A DNA stretch of 50,211 bases from positions 1 to 50,211 of the forward strand of contig JANEIH010000004.1 of NCBI GenBank assembly GCA_024513425.1, read 5' to 3'. This document shows, piece by piece, positions 21,623 through 32,279 of this stretch (the first letter of the stretch is position 1; every line of letters starts with the position of its first letter). The translations under genes were made by a program, and so were the position numbers. Under the pieces are notes generated by a model. It did no database searches. It was not told the DNA's origin and worked only from the letters and a program-made list of their open reading frames with translations. This DNA is from Sulfurimonas sp. GTDB taxonomy: Bacteria > Campylobacterota > Campylobacteria > Campylobacterales > Sulfurimonadaceae.

Positions 21623-22258
21623 TTATTTTGGACAGGTAATTGTATTGATTACCTGCTCTTCTGCATCTTTCGGTGCTTCTGGCAATAGTGACCCAAATGC
21701 GACCTGTTTAAGTTCACGCGATTCGATATAATCTTTAAGTGAACTTCTACTCACATCTAAAAGTCTTGCCATTTCGCTCACGCTTTTACCATCTTTTATA
21801 AATGTGATAATATCATTTATATAAACATCAAATTTTGAATTTGAACGACTTCCTTTGGGTCGACCAATAACCTTTTTGGACTCATTTTGTAGTTTTTGAC
21901 GAAATTGATCTACTAATCCTAAAACGAGCATCACGCTGCTCTGTTGAGTCATTACAACAGATTGCTTGATAAAATGGACACTAAACTCATTTTTCAGTAA
22001 ACATGAAAACATCTGAATTAGATCTTCCATATTTGTTGTTAATACCCATACATCATAAATCAGCAGAGTTGCTCTCTTTTTGGATTGAAAATATTTTGTC
22101 ACTTCACTCCTTGCCTTAAGGCGCCTGTTTTGTGAAGTGTAGTCAACGAACTCATCATCAATAACAAGGTTGTTTGAAATAGCATAAGAGTTTATTAGTT
22201 GCAACTGTTCATGCGCAGGTGCAAAACTCTTATCCGGTCTTATGTATGCAATTACCAT
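21623..22258 (-). CDS. Serine-recombinase-family protein with HTH, apparently lacking catalytic residues
   Basis: N-terminal resolvase-like layout (VIAYIRPDKSFAPAHEQLQLI; LLIYDVWVLTTNMEDLI) and Hin-like GRPKGS linker plus HTH (SVSEMARLLDVSRSSLKDYI). Confidence 0.75.
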   Translation of the reverse strand: MVIAYIRPDKSFAPAHEQLQLINSYAISNNLVIDDEFVDYTSQNRRLKARSEVTKYFQSKKRATLLIYDVWVLTTNMEDLIQMFSCLLKNEFSVHFIKQSVVMTQQSSVMLVLGLVDQFRQKLQNESKKVIGRPKGSRSNSKFDVYINDIITFIKDGKSVSEMARLLDVSRSSLKDYIESRELKQVAFGSLLPEAPKDAEEQVINTITCPK

Positions 22259-22397
22259 TTAACGATTAAATCTCTCTTATTAATGATTTTCATCGTCATT
22301 ATACACTCTTTCGATGAATTAGGTCAATAGTTTTTTAATTTATTTTAAAAGATTTGCTTTTCATAGTAGTTACAGCAGTTTTTATGTCCTCATTCGA

Positions 22398-22418
22398 TAA
22401 AATATTCTCAATATTTTA
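22398..22418. repeat. AT-rich inverted repeat upstream of metH
   Basis: TAAAATATT-CTC-AATATTTTA, perfect 9-bp arms. Confidence 0.6.
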
Positions 22419-22429
22419 GAAGTAAAAGA

Positions 22430-25400
22430 GTGTCAATGACAACACGAGAGTATATCTTAGAGACTATAAAGAAGCGTCCGCTTATCATTGATGGGGCAAT
22501 GGGCACACAGCTCCAACAGCGTGATGAACAAATTTCAAAAGAGGCATGGGAAGAGAGTGAGGGGTGCAATGAACTCTTAAATGTTACAGCACCTGAGATT
22601 ATGAGCGATATCTTCAGTGCCTATCTTGTAGCAGGGGCAGATTTTATCACCACAAATACTTTTGGTTCTTTTAGCTGGGTCTTAGATGAGTATCAGATCG
22701 GTCATCGTGCTTATGAGCTTACAAAGGCTGGAGCAGAGCTTGTAAAAAAAGAGTGCCAAAAGTTCTCAACCCCAGAGCATCCGCGTTTTTGTCTTGGCTC
22801 TATCGGTCCGGGTACAAAACTGCCATCACTCGGACATATTACCTATGATAAGATGTATGAAGGCTACACAGAGTTTTGCCTCGCTCTTATTGATGGTGGC
22901 GTAGATATTTTTCTTCTTGAGACCTGTCAAGATCCACTCCAGATAAAAGCTGCTCTTCATGCCTGTGAAGAAGCTTGTCGTCAAAAAGAGGTAGATATTC
23001 CGATTATGGTCTCTGTTACTATTGAGCTTAGTGGCTCAATGCTCATAGGTACAGATGCACAAACTATTGCAACCATTATGGAGCCTTTTAATATCATCTC
23101 TCTAGGGTTTAACTGTGGAACGGGACCTGAGCAGGTTGAAAAACATATTAAAACACTTTCTGAACTTTGGGGAAAACCTATAAGCGTGCATGCAAATGCG
23201 GGTCTGCCGCAAAACCGTGGAGGCTACACCTACTATCCAATGGGAGCAGATGAGTTTGCAGATAAACAGGAAAATTTCTTACAGTATGATGGCGTGAGCT
23301 TTTTAGGTGGTTGTTGCGGTACAACCCCGCAACATATCCGTGCCCTTGTCGATAGAGTTGCAAGAATCGCACCAAAAGCACCGAGTGGTTCCCAAGAAAA
23401 CTCACTAGCTTCTCTTTTTAATACTGTTGTACTGAAACAACAGCCTGCTCCTCTGCTTATGGGAGAGCGATCAAATGCAACAGGCTCAAAAGCCTTCCGT
23501 GATCTTTTGCTTGCTGAAGATTATGAAGGTACCCTCTCTGTGGCACAGCAACAGGTGCGTGCAGGTGCACATGTTATTGATGTCAATGTTGGTTTTGCCG
23601 GTCGCAATGAAACAAAAGATATGAACGCCGTCATGGGAATGTATAACCAAAAGATTCCTATCCCGCTTATGCCAGACTCCACGCAGACAGAAGGATTGGA
23701 GATTGCACTAAAAAATATCGGTGGTCGTCCAATTTTAAACTCTGTGAATCTTGAAGATGGTGAGGAGAAATTTGATGCAGTTTGCCAACTAGCTAAAAAG
23801 TTTGGTACCACCCTTATATGTCTTGCTATTGATGAGGTTGGAATGGCAAAAACAGTTGAAGATAAACTCGCCATAGTCGAGCGTATTATCAAACTTGCAA
23901 CTGAGCGTCATGGGCTTAAAAAAGAGGATCTTGTCTTTGATGTGCTTACCTTTACACTTGGGTCTGGTGATGAAGAGTATCTTGATGCCGGCATCAATAC
24001 CATTGAGGCTATTCGTGAGCTACACAAGCGTCATCCTGAAGTCGGCACTACTCTTGGGCTTTCAAATATCTCTTTTGGTCTTGATAAAGATGCACGCCCA
24101 TATCTCAACTCTATGTTTTTACACCACTGTCTTGAAGCAGGTCTGACATCTGTTATTATCAATGTTAAACATATCATCCCGATAAATAAAATAAGCGAAG
24201 AGGAGCAAGAGATTTGCAATAATCTTATCTTTAATCGTGGAGAAGACCCGCTCTTTAAGTTTATTGAGCACTTTAGCTCAAAAGAGGCTGTTGATAATGA
24301 AGCCGAAGATGCCGAGTATCTGGCGATGAGCGATGAAGAGAAGATTGCAAAACTTTTGATGGATGGCGATAAAGATAGAATGATCCCTCTTGTTGAAGCG
24401 GTGCGTCATCGCATTGCTCCTGAAGTGATTGTCAATGAAATTCTCATTGATGCGATGAAAGTTATTGGTGAGCTCTTTGGTTCAGGGCAGATGCAACTTC
24501 CTTTTGTGCTTCAATCTGCAGAGACAATGAAAAAGACGGTTGATTACCTTAACCCTTACCTGTCGAAAGTTGAAAAAGAGGTCAATACAACTCTTGTCCT
24601 AGGAACGGTAAAAGGAGATGTACATGATGTTGGAAAAAATCTTGTTGATATTATTCTCTCAAATAATGGCTATAAAGTAAAAAATCTTGGTATCAAAGTA
24701 GAGCTTGAGCAGTATCTTGAAACTTTGAATGAAGGAGATGTTTCAGCTTTTGGAATGAGTGGATTGCTTGTAAAATCAACACAAGTTATGCTTGAAAATC
24801 TTAAAATATTAGAAAAAAAAGGCATTACTATTCCGATTTTACTCGGTGGTGCGGCATTGACACGCAGTTTTATCGATGATTTTTGTCGCCCTGCATATAG
24901 TGGTCCTATCTTTTACTGTAAGGATGCTTTTGACGGGGTTACTTCCATGAGCCGTATAGAGGCGGGCAATATGGATACAAATCTCCATCCCGATGCTCCT
25001 AAGATTGAGAAAAAAGAGCAAAAAGAGATTATCATCCCTCCATTTGAGAAGATAAAAATGCCTTCACGCAAGGTTTTGGTTCCAACTCCTCCATTTTGGG
25101 GACGCCGTGAGATAAAGCTCACGCAACAACAAAGAGAGATGGCCTTTGAGTGGATAAACCATAAACTTCTTTTTAAATCACGCTGGGGATATACATCAAA
25201 AGGTATGAGCAAAGAGGAGTATCAAAAACAGCTTGATGAGGTTGTCTGGCCGGCTTATGAAAAGCTCAAACGCCGTTTTATTGACGAACAGCTCTTTGAG
25301 CCGACGATCCTTTATGGCTATTGGCCGTGTCGCAGTGATGACAACTCTCTGATTATTATTGACGCAAGCGAAGGGTGGCACTCTGAGGATGAAATAAACC

Positions 25401-25918
25401 GTGAGCCACTTACGAGTGTTATAGGGCGGGCAGAAGAGATTTTTACTTTCCCAAGACAAAGAAAGAGACCACACCGAGCTCTGAGCGATTATTTTCATAC
25501 AGACCGTCATGATGTTATTGCTCTTACCTGCGTCAGTGCAGGATCTAGGTTGAGTGAAGTTGAGCGTGAGATATATGAGCGTGGAGATTATACGGAGTAT
25601 TATCAATTTCATGGACTCGGCGTCGAGCTTGCAGAAGCACTTGCAGAGATTGCCCATAAACAGATACGACTTGATTTAAACATTGCAAAAGATGAAGGAA
25701 ATACATTGGCAGATGTACGCATGAACCGTTATCAGGGGAGTCGCTACTCTTTTGGTTATGCAGCCTGTCCAGATTTAGAACTCAATCGTCCACTCTTTAA
25801 TCTTTTAAAACCGCAGGAGTTTGGCATAGAGCTAAGTGAAACTTTTCAGATTCATCCAGAGCAATCAACATCTGCATTAGTGGTGTATCATCAAGAGGCC
25901 AAATATTATAATGTATAA
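22430..25918 (+). CDS. metH: Cobalamin-dependent methionine synthase
   Basis: 1162 aa; IDGAMGTQLQ, GGCCGTTP, pterin domain, B12 domain GTVKGDVHDVGKN, C-terminal activation domain. GTG at 22430 or ATG at 22436. Confidence 0.97.
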   Translation: MSMTTREYILETIKKRPLIIDGAMGTQLQQRDEQISKEAWEESEGCNELLNVTAPEIMSDIFSAYLVAGADFITTNTFGSFSWVLDEYQIGHRAYELTKAGAELVKKECQKFSTPEHPRFCLGSIGPGTKLPSLGHITYDKMYEGYTEFCLALIDGGVDIFLLETCQDPLQIKAALHACEEACRQKEVDIPIMVSVTIELSGSMLIGTDAQTIATIMEPFNIISLGFNCGTGPEQVEKHIKTLSELWGKPISVHANAGLPQNRGGYTYYPMGADEFADKQENFLQYDGVSFLGGCCGTTPQHIRALVDRVARIAPKAPSGSQENSLASLFNTVVLKQQPAPLLMGERSNATGSKAFRDLLLAEDYEGTLSVAQQQVRAGAHVIDVNVGFAGRNETKDMNAVMGMYNQKIPIPLMPDSTQTEGLEIALKNIGGRPILNSVNLEDGEEKFDAVCQLAKKFGTTLICLAIDEVGMAKTVEDKLAIVERIIKLATERHGLKKEDLVFDVLTFTLGSGDEEYLDAGINTIEAIRELHKRHPEVGTTLGLSNISFGLDKDARPYLNSMFLHHCLEAGLTSVIINVKHIIPINKISEEEQEICNNLIFNRGEDPLFKFIEHFSSKEAVDNEAEDAEYLAMSDEEKIAKLLMDGDKDRMIPLVEAVRHRIAPEVIVNEILIDAMKVIGELFGSGQMQLPFVLQSAETMKKTVDYLNPYLSKVEKEVNTTLVLGTVKGDVHDVGKNLVDIILSNNGYKVKNLGIKVELEQYLETLNEGDVSAFGMSGLLVKSTQVMLENLKILEKKGITIPILLGGAALTRSFIDDFCRPAYSGPIFYCKDAFDGVTSMSRIEAGNMDTNLHPDAPKIEKKEQKEIIIPPFEKIKMPSRKVLVPTPPFWGRREIKLTQQQREMAFEWINHKLLFKSRWGYTSKGMSKEEYQKQLDEVVWPAYEKLKRRFIDEQLFEPTILYGYWPCRSDDNSLIIIDASEGWHSEDEINREPLTSVIGRAEEIFTFPRQRKRPHRALSDYFHTDRHDVIALTCVSAGSRLSEVEREIYERGDYTEYYQFHGLGVELAEALAEIAHKQIRLDLNIAKDEGNTLADVRMNRYQGSRYSFGYAACPDLELNRPLFNLLKPQEFGIELSETFQIHPEQSTSALVVYHQEAKYYNV

Positions 25919-27427
25919 CTACCTGCGTCTATAAGAGAGTGCCTCTAAAAGGTGCTCTTTTTTTATATGCTCTGAATTGGCTAAATCTGCTATTGTTCGC
26001 GCAACTTTCTGTATTTTTTTAATACTCCTAAATGATAGGCGAAAACGATTAATTGCCATATCTAGGGTAACTGTTGCATCTTTTTCCATTATACAATACT
26101 GCTCTATAGCACCATCATCTAACTTGGCATTAAAGTTGTTTTGTCCTCTCTTTCTTGCAAATATATGTGCCTCAACAACTTTTTTATGCAACTCTTTAGA
26201 AGAAAAACTTGACTTATCATCAGACTTGACATTTTGCATCGTCACATAGATATCAATGCGATCCAAAAAAGGTTCAGAGAGTCTGTTTTTATATTTTTGA
26301 ATCTCTAGCTCATTGCATCTGCACTCTTTGTGTTCATCTAAAAGATTGGCACAAGGGCATGGGTTCATCGCTCCGACAAACAAAAAGTTCGCAGGATATT
26401 CTACTTTGGAATTTACGCGTGATATGCGGATCTTATTGTCCTGCATAGGCTCACGCAGAGCCTCTAGAACTGATTTGGAAAAATATGGCAATTCGTCAAA
26501 GAATAAAATACCATTGTTTGCAAGTCCTATTTCACCGATGCGTGCCTTATGACTCCCACCCCCAAAAACAGAAGCAGGAGTAGAGGTGTGATGCGGATTT
26601 TTAAAAGGACGATGCGGTTTAAAGTCCGGTTCATTACCTTCTAAAACCTGTAATTTTGCAAAATCAAGTATCTCTGACATCTGCATTGGCGGCAAGATGT
26701 AGCGAAGTCGAGAAGCTATCATACTTTTCCCACAACCGGGACTACCCTCTAAAAGCAGATTGTGCATCCCCGCAGCTGCGATGAGTGCTGCGCGTTTTGC
26801 CACTTCTTGACCTTTTACATCAATAAAATCCTCTTCATACTCTTCAATATAGTAATATTTTTTATTGCCTAGTTGATAAAAAGGGTACTCTATGGCGCTG
26901 TTAGATATTGATGGTGTTATCTGCTTTTGATTTTTTAAAACTTCCATCGCCTCTTTAAGTCCATTGACTCCGTAAAAAGCAACATTTGGAATTTTAGAGA
27001 GCTTCTCTAGCGATTCTGCCGGTACGATTACCTTGTTTATCAAGCCTTGATTTGCTAAAGAGAGAATGAGGGGATAGAGCTGTATATTCTCTTTTACATC
27101 ACCTGAGAGTCCAAGCTCACCAAAAATGAACCATTCATCAAAATCTTCTACTGCATCATTAAGCAAAATTAAAAGTGCAATGCTTAGATCAAAATGAGAG
27201 CCTGATTTTGAGAGTTCACTTGGAGAGAGATTGAGTGTTATGCGTTTTGGAGGAAAAGAGAATTCATTACTTAACAGTGCTGATTTTACTCGTTCTTTAG
27301 CTTCTGATATGGCAGTTGAGACCATACCGACAATGGAAAATGATGGCAAACCTTTTGTTAGTGTTGCTTCCACCTCAACAACTTTAGCCTCTATACCCTC
27401 ATTTGTAGCACACTTTATCTTTTTCAT
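25919..27427 (-). CDS. comM: Mg-chelatase-like AAA ATPase ComM/YifB family
   Basis: LEGSPGCGKSMIASRLRYILPPM, NPHHTSTPASVFGGG, FFDELPYF, NPCPC. Confidence 0.93.
   Translation of the reverse strand: MKKIKCATNEGIEAKVVEVEATLTKGLPSFSIVGMVSTAISEAKERVKSALLSNEFSFPPKRITLNLSPSELSKSGSHFDLSIALLILLNDAVEDFDEWFIFGELGLSGDVKENIQLYPLILSLANQGLINKVIVPAESLEKLSKIPNVAFYGVNGLKEAMEVLKNQKQITPSISNSAIEYPFYQLGNKKYYYIEEYEEDFIDVKGQEVAKRAALIAAAGMHNLLLEGSPGCGKSMIASRLRYILPPMQMSEILDFAKLQVLEGNEPDFKPHRPFKNPHHTSTPASVFGGGSHKARIGEIGLANNGILFFDELPYFSKSVLEALREPMQDNKIRISRVNSKVEYPANFLFVGAMNPCPCANLLDEHKECRCNELEIQKYKNRLSEPFLDRIDIYVTMQNVKSDDKSSFSSKELHKKVVEAHIFARKRGQNNFNAKLDDGAIEQYCIMEKDATVTLDMAINRFRLSFRSIKKIQKVARTIADLANSEHIKKEHLLEALSYRRR
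25936..25964 (+). terminator. Intrinsic terminator for metH, embedded in the comM 3' coding region
   Basis: AGAGTGCCT-CTAAA-AGGTGCTCT (9 bp, two GU pairs) running into T7. Confidence 0.7.
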
Positions 27428-27507
27428 ACAACAACCTCATTGCAACTATCTGCATCTTAGTAAATTTTTAAATTGGTTTGGAGAAATATGACAAAATGCC
27501 ATATTTG

Positions 27508-28038
27508 TTATGCAGTTTTTTTGGCTTTTCGCTCTTTTTGGAGTTTTTTATACTCTTTTTCAAACTTTTTACGACGCGCATAAGAGAGTTTGTCAATAAA
27601 TAAAATACCATCTAAATGATCCATCTCATGTTGAATAGCAATAGCCAAAAGCCCATCTGCTTCAAGTCTCTTAGTGTTACCGTTCCTATCTTGATAGTTG
27701 ATTGTTACTTTTTCACAGCGTTTTATATCTTCATAAAACTGAGGAACACTGAGGCACCCCTCTTGATATGTTGTCTCACCCGATTTCTTTATAAGAATCG
27801 GGTTTATAATTTCTAAAAGATCTTCGGGAGACTGCTCTCCATCCTCATCGGGAATGTTTAAAATAAACGCACGAATAGGATGTGCAACTTGAATAGCCGC
27901 AAGCCCTATGCCGTTTGTGTTTATCATTAGCGGATTCATAGCATCTAAAAGCTGATGAAGTTTTTCATCAAAAACTTTAACCTCTTTAGACTTCTCACGC
28001 AGATGTTTATCCGGATACTCTACTATATTTAACTTCAT
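27508..28038 (-). CDS. def: Peptide deformylase
   Basis: [33 protein letters not shown]. Confidence 0.97.
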   Translation of the reverse strand: MKLNIVEYPDKHLREKSKEVKVFDEKLHQLLDAMNPLMINTNGIGLAAIQVAHPIRAFILNIPDEDGEQSPEDLLEIINPILIKKSGETTYQEGCLSVPQFYEDIKRCEKVTINYQDRNGNTKRLEADGLLAIAIQHEMDHLDGILFIDKLSYARRKKFEKEYKKLQKERKAKKTA

Positions 28039-28041
28039 CTC

Positions 28042-28164
28042 TTAAAACTGTTTCCTATTTTCTAAGTGAAACTGCATAATTTGAGTTTTTAACTCATACG
28101 CTTTTTCTTTGGACGGAAAAGTTTGGGTCGATGGGAGACCTATTATCCCAACTACTTCTACTCT
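28042..28164 (-). other. Coding-like stretch between clpP and def without a canonical start
   Basis: Open frame ...[39 protein letters not shown]; no ATG/GTG/TTG before codon 31. Confidence 0.3.
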
Positions 28165-28748
28165 CTATCGCTCTTTTGTAAAACTTCATCGATCATACCA
28201 TACTCTTTTGCTTCTGCGGCACTCATAAAGTTGTCACGATCTGTATCGAGTTCTACTGTTTTTACATCTTGAGAGGTATTTGCTGCCAAGATTTCATTGA
28301 GCTCTTTTTTCATACGAAGAATCTCTTCAGCCTGAATAGCGATATCTGTTGCCTGACCCTGTGCGCCTCCAAGCGGTTGATGAATCATAATGCGTGCGTG
28401 AGGCAGTGCATAACGCTTGCCTTTTTCTCCACTAGAGAGTAAAAAAGCACCCATGGATGCCGCTTGACCTATACAGATAGTCGTTACATTTGGACGAATG
28501 TAGTTCATTGTATCATATATTGCCATACCGGCAGTTACTACACCACCTGGAGAGTTGATGTAGAAGTAGATATCTTTTTCAGGATCTTCTGCTTCAAGAA
28601 ACAAAAACTGTGCAACAATTGTAGAGGCAACAGCATCATTCACTTCACCGCTAAGCATAACGATTCTATCTTTTAAAAGACGAGAGTAGATATCATAAGA
28701 GCGTTCACCACGCCCTGTTTTTTCCACTACATAAGGAATATAGCTCAT
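28158..28748 (-). CDS. clpP: ATP-dependent Clp protease proteolytic subunit
   Basis: [11 protein letters not shown] and [16 protein letters not shown]. Confidence 0.97.
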   Translation of the reverse strand: MSYIPYVVEKTGRGERSYDIYSRLLKDRIVMLSGEVNDAVASTIVAQFLFLEAEDPEKDIYFYINSPGGVVTAGMAIYDTMNYIRPNVTTICIGQAASMGAFLLSSGEKGKRYALPHARIMIHQPLGGAQGQATDIAIQAEEILRMKKELNEILAANTSQDVKTVELDTDRDNFMSAAEAKEYGMIDEVLQKSDRE

Positions 28749-28749
28749 A

Positions 28750-30045
28750 CTATTCTTCTATCTTCTTGTTTAAAAGTGTAGTGAGAACTCTATCCTCTAC
28801 CATTGACATCTGAATTGCCGGAAGATAACCCGTATCTTTGTATTGTTCATATGCTTTTTGCGGATCTTGACCCATTTGCATTGCTTCAAAGTAAATAGTC
28901 TGCATCACCTCTTGCTCTTCAACTTTTACACCAAGTTTTGTTGCAAGTGCGTCGATGATAAATGTTGCTTTTACACTTTTTGTTGCTTCATCACGAAAAG
29001 ACTCACGCAACTCTTCAAGCTTCTCTTTGTTCTCACGCAACTCTTTAATCTCATCTTCATTCATAGTAGAAGCTTTTTTATTTACTGCCATATCGATCTC
29101 TTGATCAACGATAAACTCCGGAAGATCAAAATCATTTTTTTTGACAAGTGTCTCTAAAAGTTTTGGTTTTAGCTCTTCATTGTAAAGTTTTGCAAGTTTT
29201 TCCTGCTCCAATGCTTTTTTCATCTCAGTTTTAAGTTCATCGACCGTAGTATCTTCTTTGCTTAAAAGTTTTTGTGCAAGTTCATCATTTACTTCTACTT
29301 TATCTTTAACTTTTATCTGGTTTACTTTTACTTTAAATACTGCATCTTTGCCGGCAAGATCTTTAGAGCCATAGTTTTCCGGGAATGTTACATTGATCTC
29401 TACTTCTTCATCGCGTTTTATACCGATGAGTTGGTCTTCAAAACCTGGAATGAACTGCCCCGAACCTAAAAGAAGTTCAAAATTCTCGGCACTCCCTCCC
29501 TCAAAAGCTTTTTTATCAACAAAACCTTCAAAGTCGATTACTGCAGTATCACCCTCTTTCATTTTGCGGTTACGCTTAATATCTACTAATGGTGCTTGCC
29601 CTTCTGCAATCTCTTGGATTCTTTTATCTACTTCTTTATCTGTAACTTCCGGTTTTTTAAAGTCCGATACTAAACTATCAACATCATCAAGATTAATCTC
29701 CGGACGCTGTGCTACTTTAATAGCTACTTCAATTTTTTCGTCACTTTTGTCAAACTTGGATATAGTCGGCTCACCTATTAAAGAGTCATTAGAGATATTT
29801 AACGCATCTAAACCTTTAGAGAGCACCTCACGCAATGCTTCAGCTTCTGCATCTTCAACAAGTTTTTGCCCATGCTGCTTCTTGATGATTGCTACAGGAA
29901 CTTTTCCTTTTCTAAATCCTTGAATATTTGCAGTTTTGCTTAATTGTTTAGCAATTTTTTCTATATTGGTATTCACCTCATCCATAGAGATTACCGCTTC
30001 GATTTCAGCATTTGCGCCATTAATTTTGTTCGCTTTGATTTCCAT
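28750..30045 (-). CDS. tig: Trigger factor
   Basis: N-terminal ribosome-binding loop [12 protein letters not shown]-like [16 protein letters not shown] at 30045 (MEIKANK) preferred. Confidence 0.95.
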   Translation of the reverse strand: MEIKANKINGANAEIEAVISMDEVNTNIEKIAKQLSKTANIQGFRKGKVPVAIIKKQHGQKLVEDAEAEALREVLSKGLDALNISNDSLIGEPTISKFDKSDEKIEVAIKVAQRPEINLDDVDSLVSDFKKPEVTDKEVDKRIQEIAEGQAPLVDIKRNRKMKEGDTAVIDFEGFVDKKAFEGGSAENFELLLGSGQFIPGFEDQLIGIKRDEEVEINVTFPENYGSKDLAGKDAVFKVKVNQIKVKDKVEVNDELAQKLLSKEDTTVDELKTEMKKALEQEKLAKLYNEELKPKLLETLVKKNDFDLPEFIVDQEIDMAVNKKASTMNEDEIKELRENKEKLEELRESFRDEATKSVKATFIIDALATKLGVKVEEQEVMQTIYFEAMQMGQDPQKAYEQYKDTGYLPAIQMSMVEDRVLTTLLNKKIEE

Positions 30046-30090
30046 CAATTTCCTTCGCACTATAATTTGAGCAATTATACCAAAAATGTA

Positions 30091-30546
30091 CTAATTTTTA
30101 AACAAGTGAGGCTTAAAGTTTAAAATCAGTAGCCATACCACTGCCAAATCTATCATCACATCAGCAAAATTAAAAACGGCAAAATTAAATCCGCAGTGCC
30201 AGTAGACCATATCGACAACACCTTCATGAATAAATCTGTCATAGATATTTGAAAATGCACCTCCTAAAAAGATTCCAGCCGGCAGTGCATAGGAGATTTT
30301 TTGCAGATATATCACATAGATAAAAACAGCTGAGACTAAAAGCAGTTGAATATATTTAAGGTAGTCATCCAAAAATGCAAACATCGAAAATGCTATACCT
30401 TTATTATAGACAAGTATCAGATCAATACAATCTGTGTAGTAGCGAAAACCTTCAACAAAAAGAGATTTAATGTTTTGGTCAATGATAAAGATACCCCCGA
30501 TGGCAAAAAGAAGTACTGCTAAAAGTCGTAGCGTATGGTTAGTCAT
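30091..30546 (-). CDS. lspA: Lipoprotein signal peptidase
   Basis: [29 protein letters not shown]. Confidence 0.94.
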   Translation of the reverse strand: MTNHTLRLLAVLLFAIGGIFIIDQNIKSLFVEGFRYYTDCIDLILVYNKGIAFSMFAFLDDYLKYIQLLLVSAVFIYVIYLQKISYALPAGIFLGGAFSNIYDRFIHEGVVDMVYWHCGFNFAVFNFADVMIDLAVVWLLILNFKPHLFKN

Positions 30547-31879
30547 TGAGTGCCTTTTTAAAAAATGCTACAAGTGCATCCATTTTCTCTTCCATAAGTT
30601 TGCTATCTTTTGCTTCAAGCAAAACCCTGAGCTTATTCTCTGTGCCAGAGTAGCGAATCAACTGACGAATACCTTCACTCTCAAGTGCCTCTAACTCTTC
30701 ACGCAAGCCATTAATATCATCAAGCGGTTTTTTCTCTTTTACATTCAAGTTTACTAATTTTTGGGGGTAAAGAGTAAAGGGACGCAGTGCGTCGGAAGCC
30801 TTTTTCTTTTTATCTATCAGAAGTGCTAAAACAGCAAGGGCAGAAACCAGACCATCTCCAGTCTTTGTAAAATCATACAGTATCACATGCCCGCTCTGTT
30901 CGCCACCAAAATTGATACCCTCTTTTTTCATAATCTCTAAAACATTCTTATCGCCAACATCTGAACGATAGAGCTTAAGTCCGTGAGCATCAAGATAATC
31001 ATCAAGTCCTTTATTACTCATCACCGTAGCAACAACACCAGCACCTTGAAGTACGCCTCTCTCCTGCATATAGACCCCTAGCGAACCTAAAAGCTGATCG
31101 CCATCAACAATCTCACCCTGCTCATCCACAATAACGACTCTGTCGGCATCCCCATCAAGTGCTATTCCCAAATCTGCCCTATATTTGACTACTGCATTTT
31201 GCAGATCTTTTGTATAGAGAGCTCCACACCCCTCATTAATGTTAAAACCATTTGGTTTGTCATGGAGAATTATCACCTCGGCACCAAGCTCTTCCAAGAC
31301 GGTCGGCCCCACCTTGTAAGCCGCTCCGTTTGCAGTATCAAGTACTATACGCATACCCCGTAAAGTCATCTTTACGGGAAAAGAGTTTTTTAGTTGTACA
31401 ATATAACGCCCAATAACATCATCAATGCGTTTTGCTTTTCCTATCTTTTTGCCGGTAACTTGTGCCTCACGCAAGAGTCTATCGTTAAAAAATTTATCTT
31501 CTATTTCTCTCTCAATCTCTTTAGAAAATTTATCTCCATGCCCATCAAAAAACTTAATCCCGTTATCTTCAAAAGAGTTATGTGAAGCAGAAATCATAAT
31601 CCCCGCATCACAACGCATATTTTCCGTGATGAATGCAATGGCAGGTGTCGGCATCGGTCCTACTTCAATCACATCAAAACCAACAGCCGTAAGCCCACTG
31701 ACAAGAGCATTTTCTAGCATATACCCGCTCCTTCGCGTATCTTTACCTACTAGAATTTTGTTTGTCACTGCGTGAGGCTTGAGGTATATTCCCACTGCCA
31801 TTGCTAGTTTCATAGCCACCTCAACACTTAAAAAACTCCCAGCCTCACCACGCACACCATCCGTTCCAAACAATCTCAT
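30539..31879 (-). CDS. glmM: Phosphoglucosamine mutase
   Basis: [35 protein letters not shown]. Confidence 0.97.
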   Translation of the reverse strand: MRLFGTDGVRGEAGSFLSVEVAMKLAMAVGIYLKPHAVTNKILVGKDTRRSGYMLENALVSGLTAVGFDVIEVGPMPTPAIAFITENMRCDAGIMISASHNSFEDNGIKFFDGHGDKFSKEIEREIEDKFFNDRLLREAQVTGKKIGKAKRIDDVIGRYIVQLKNSFPVKMTLRGMRIVLDTANGAAYKVGPTVLEELGAEVIILHDKPNGFNINEGCGALYTKDLQNAVVKYRADLGIALDGDADRVVIVDEQGEIVDGDQLLGSLGVYMQERGVLQGAGVVATVMSNKGLDDYLDAHGLKLYRSDVGDKNVLEIMKKEGINFGGEQSGHVILYDFTKTGDGLVSALAVLALLIDKKKKASDALRPFTLYPQKLVNLNVKEKKPLDDINGLREELEALESEGIRQLIRYSGTENKLRVLLEAKDSKLMEEKMDALVAFFKKALND

Positions 31880-32006
31880 TCTCTCTCCAATCCATTGTGT
31901 AAACAGTTTTAGTTAAAATTGAGCTATTTTACCACTCTTTAACTTAATTTTAATTATCTTTAAGCTATTATTTCGCACTTATTTCCAAAAAAGGACAAAC
32001 TAAACT

Positions 32007-32267
32007 ATGGCAAATCATAAGTCATCAATTAAGAGAATTCGTCAAACTATCGTTCGTACAGAGCGTAATCGTTTCTATAGAACTCGTCTTAAAAACATTG
32101 TAAAAGCAGTACGCTCAGCTATTGAAGCCGGCAACAAAGAAGAGGCACAAGCAACATTTCAGATCGCTAACAAACAGATTCATAAATTTGTTAGTAAAGG
32201 TATCCTTAAAAAAGAGACTGCAGCTAGAAAAGTAAGTCGTCTTCATAAAGCTGTAAATGCTATATAA
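32007..32267 (+). CDS. rpsT: 30S ribosomal protein S20
   Basis: [29 protein letters not shown]. Confidence 0.97.
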   Translation: MANHKSSIKRIRQTIVRTERNRFYRTRLKNIVKAVRSAIEAGNKEEAQATFQIANKQIHKFVSKGILKKETAARKVSRLHKAVNAI

Positions 32268-32279
32268 GGCTAACACTCT

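Noticed and set aside
21623-22258. Invertible DNA segment or integrated mobile element around the recombinase-like gene
   Set aside because: No flanking inverted crossover sites seen, catalytic residues look absent, neighbours are ordinary core genes
29393-29923. 176-aa plus-strand ORF inside tig
   Set aside because: Antisense to trigger factor; Ser/Ile-rich low-information sequence
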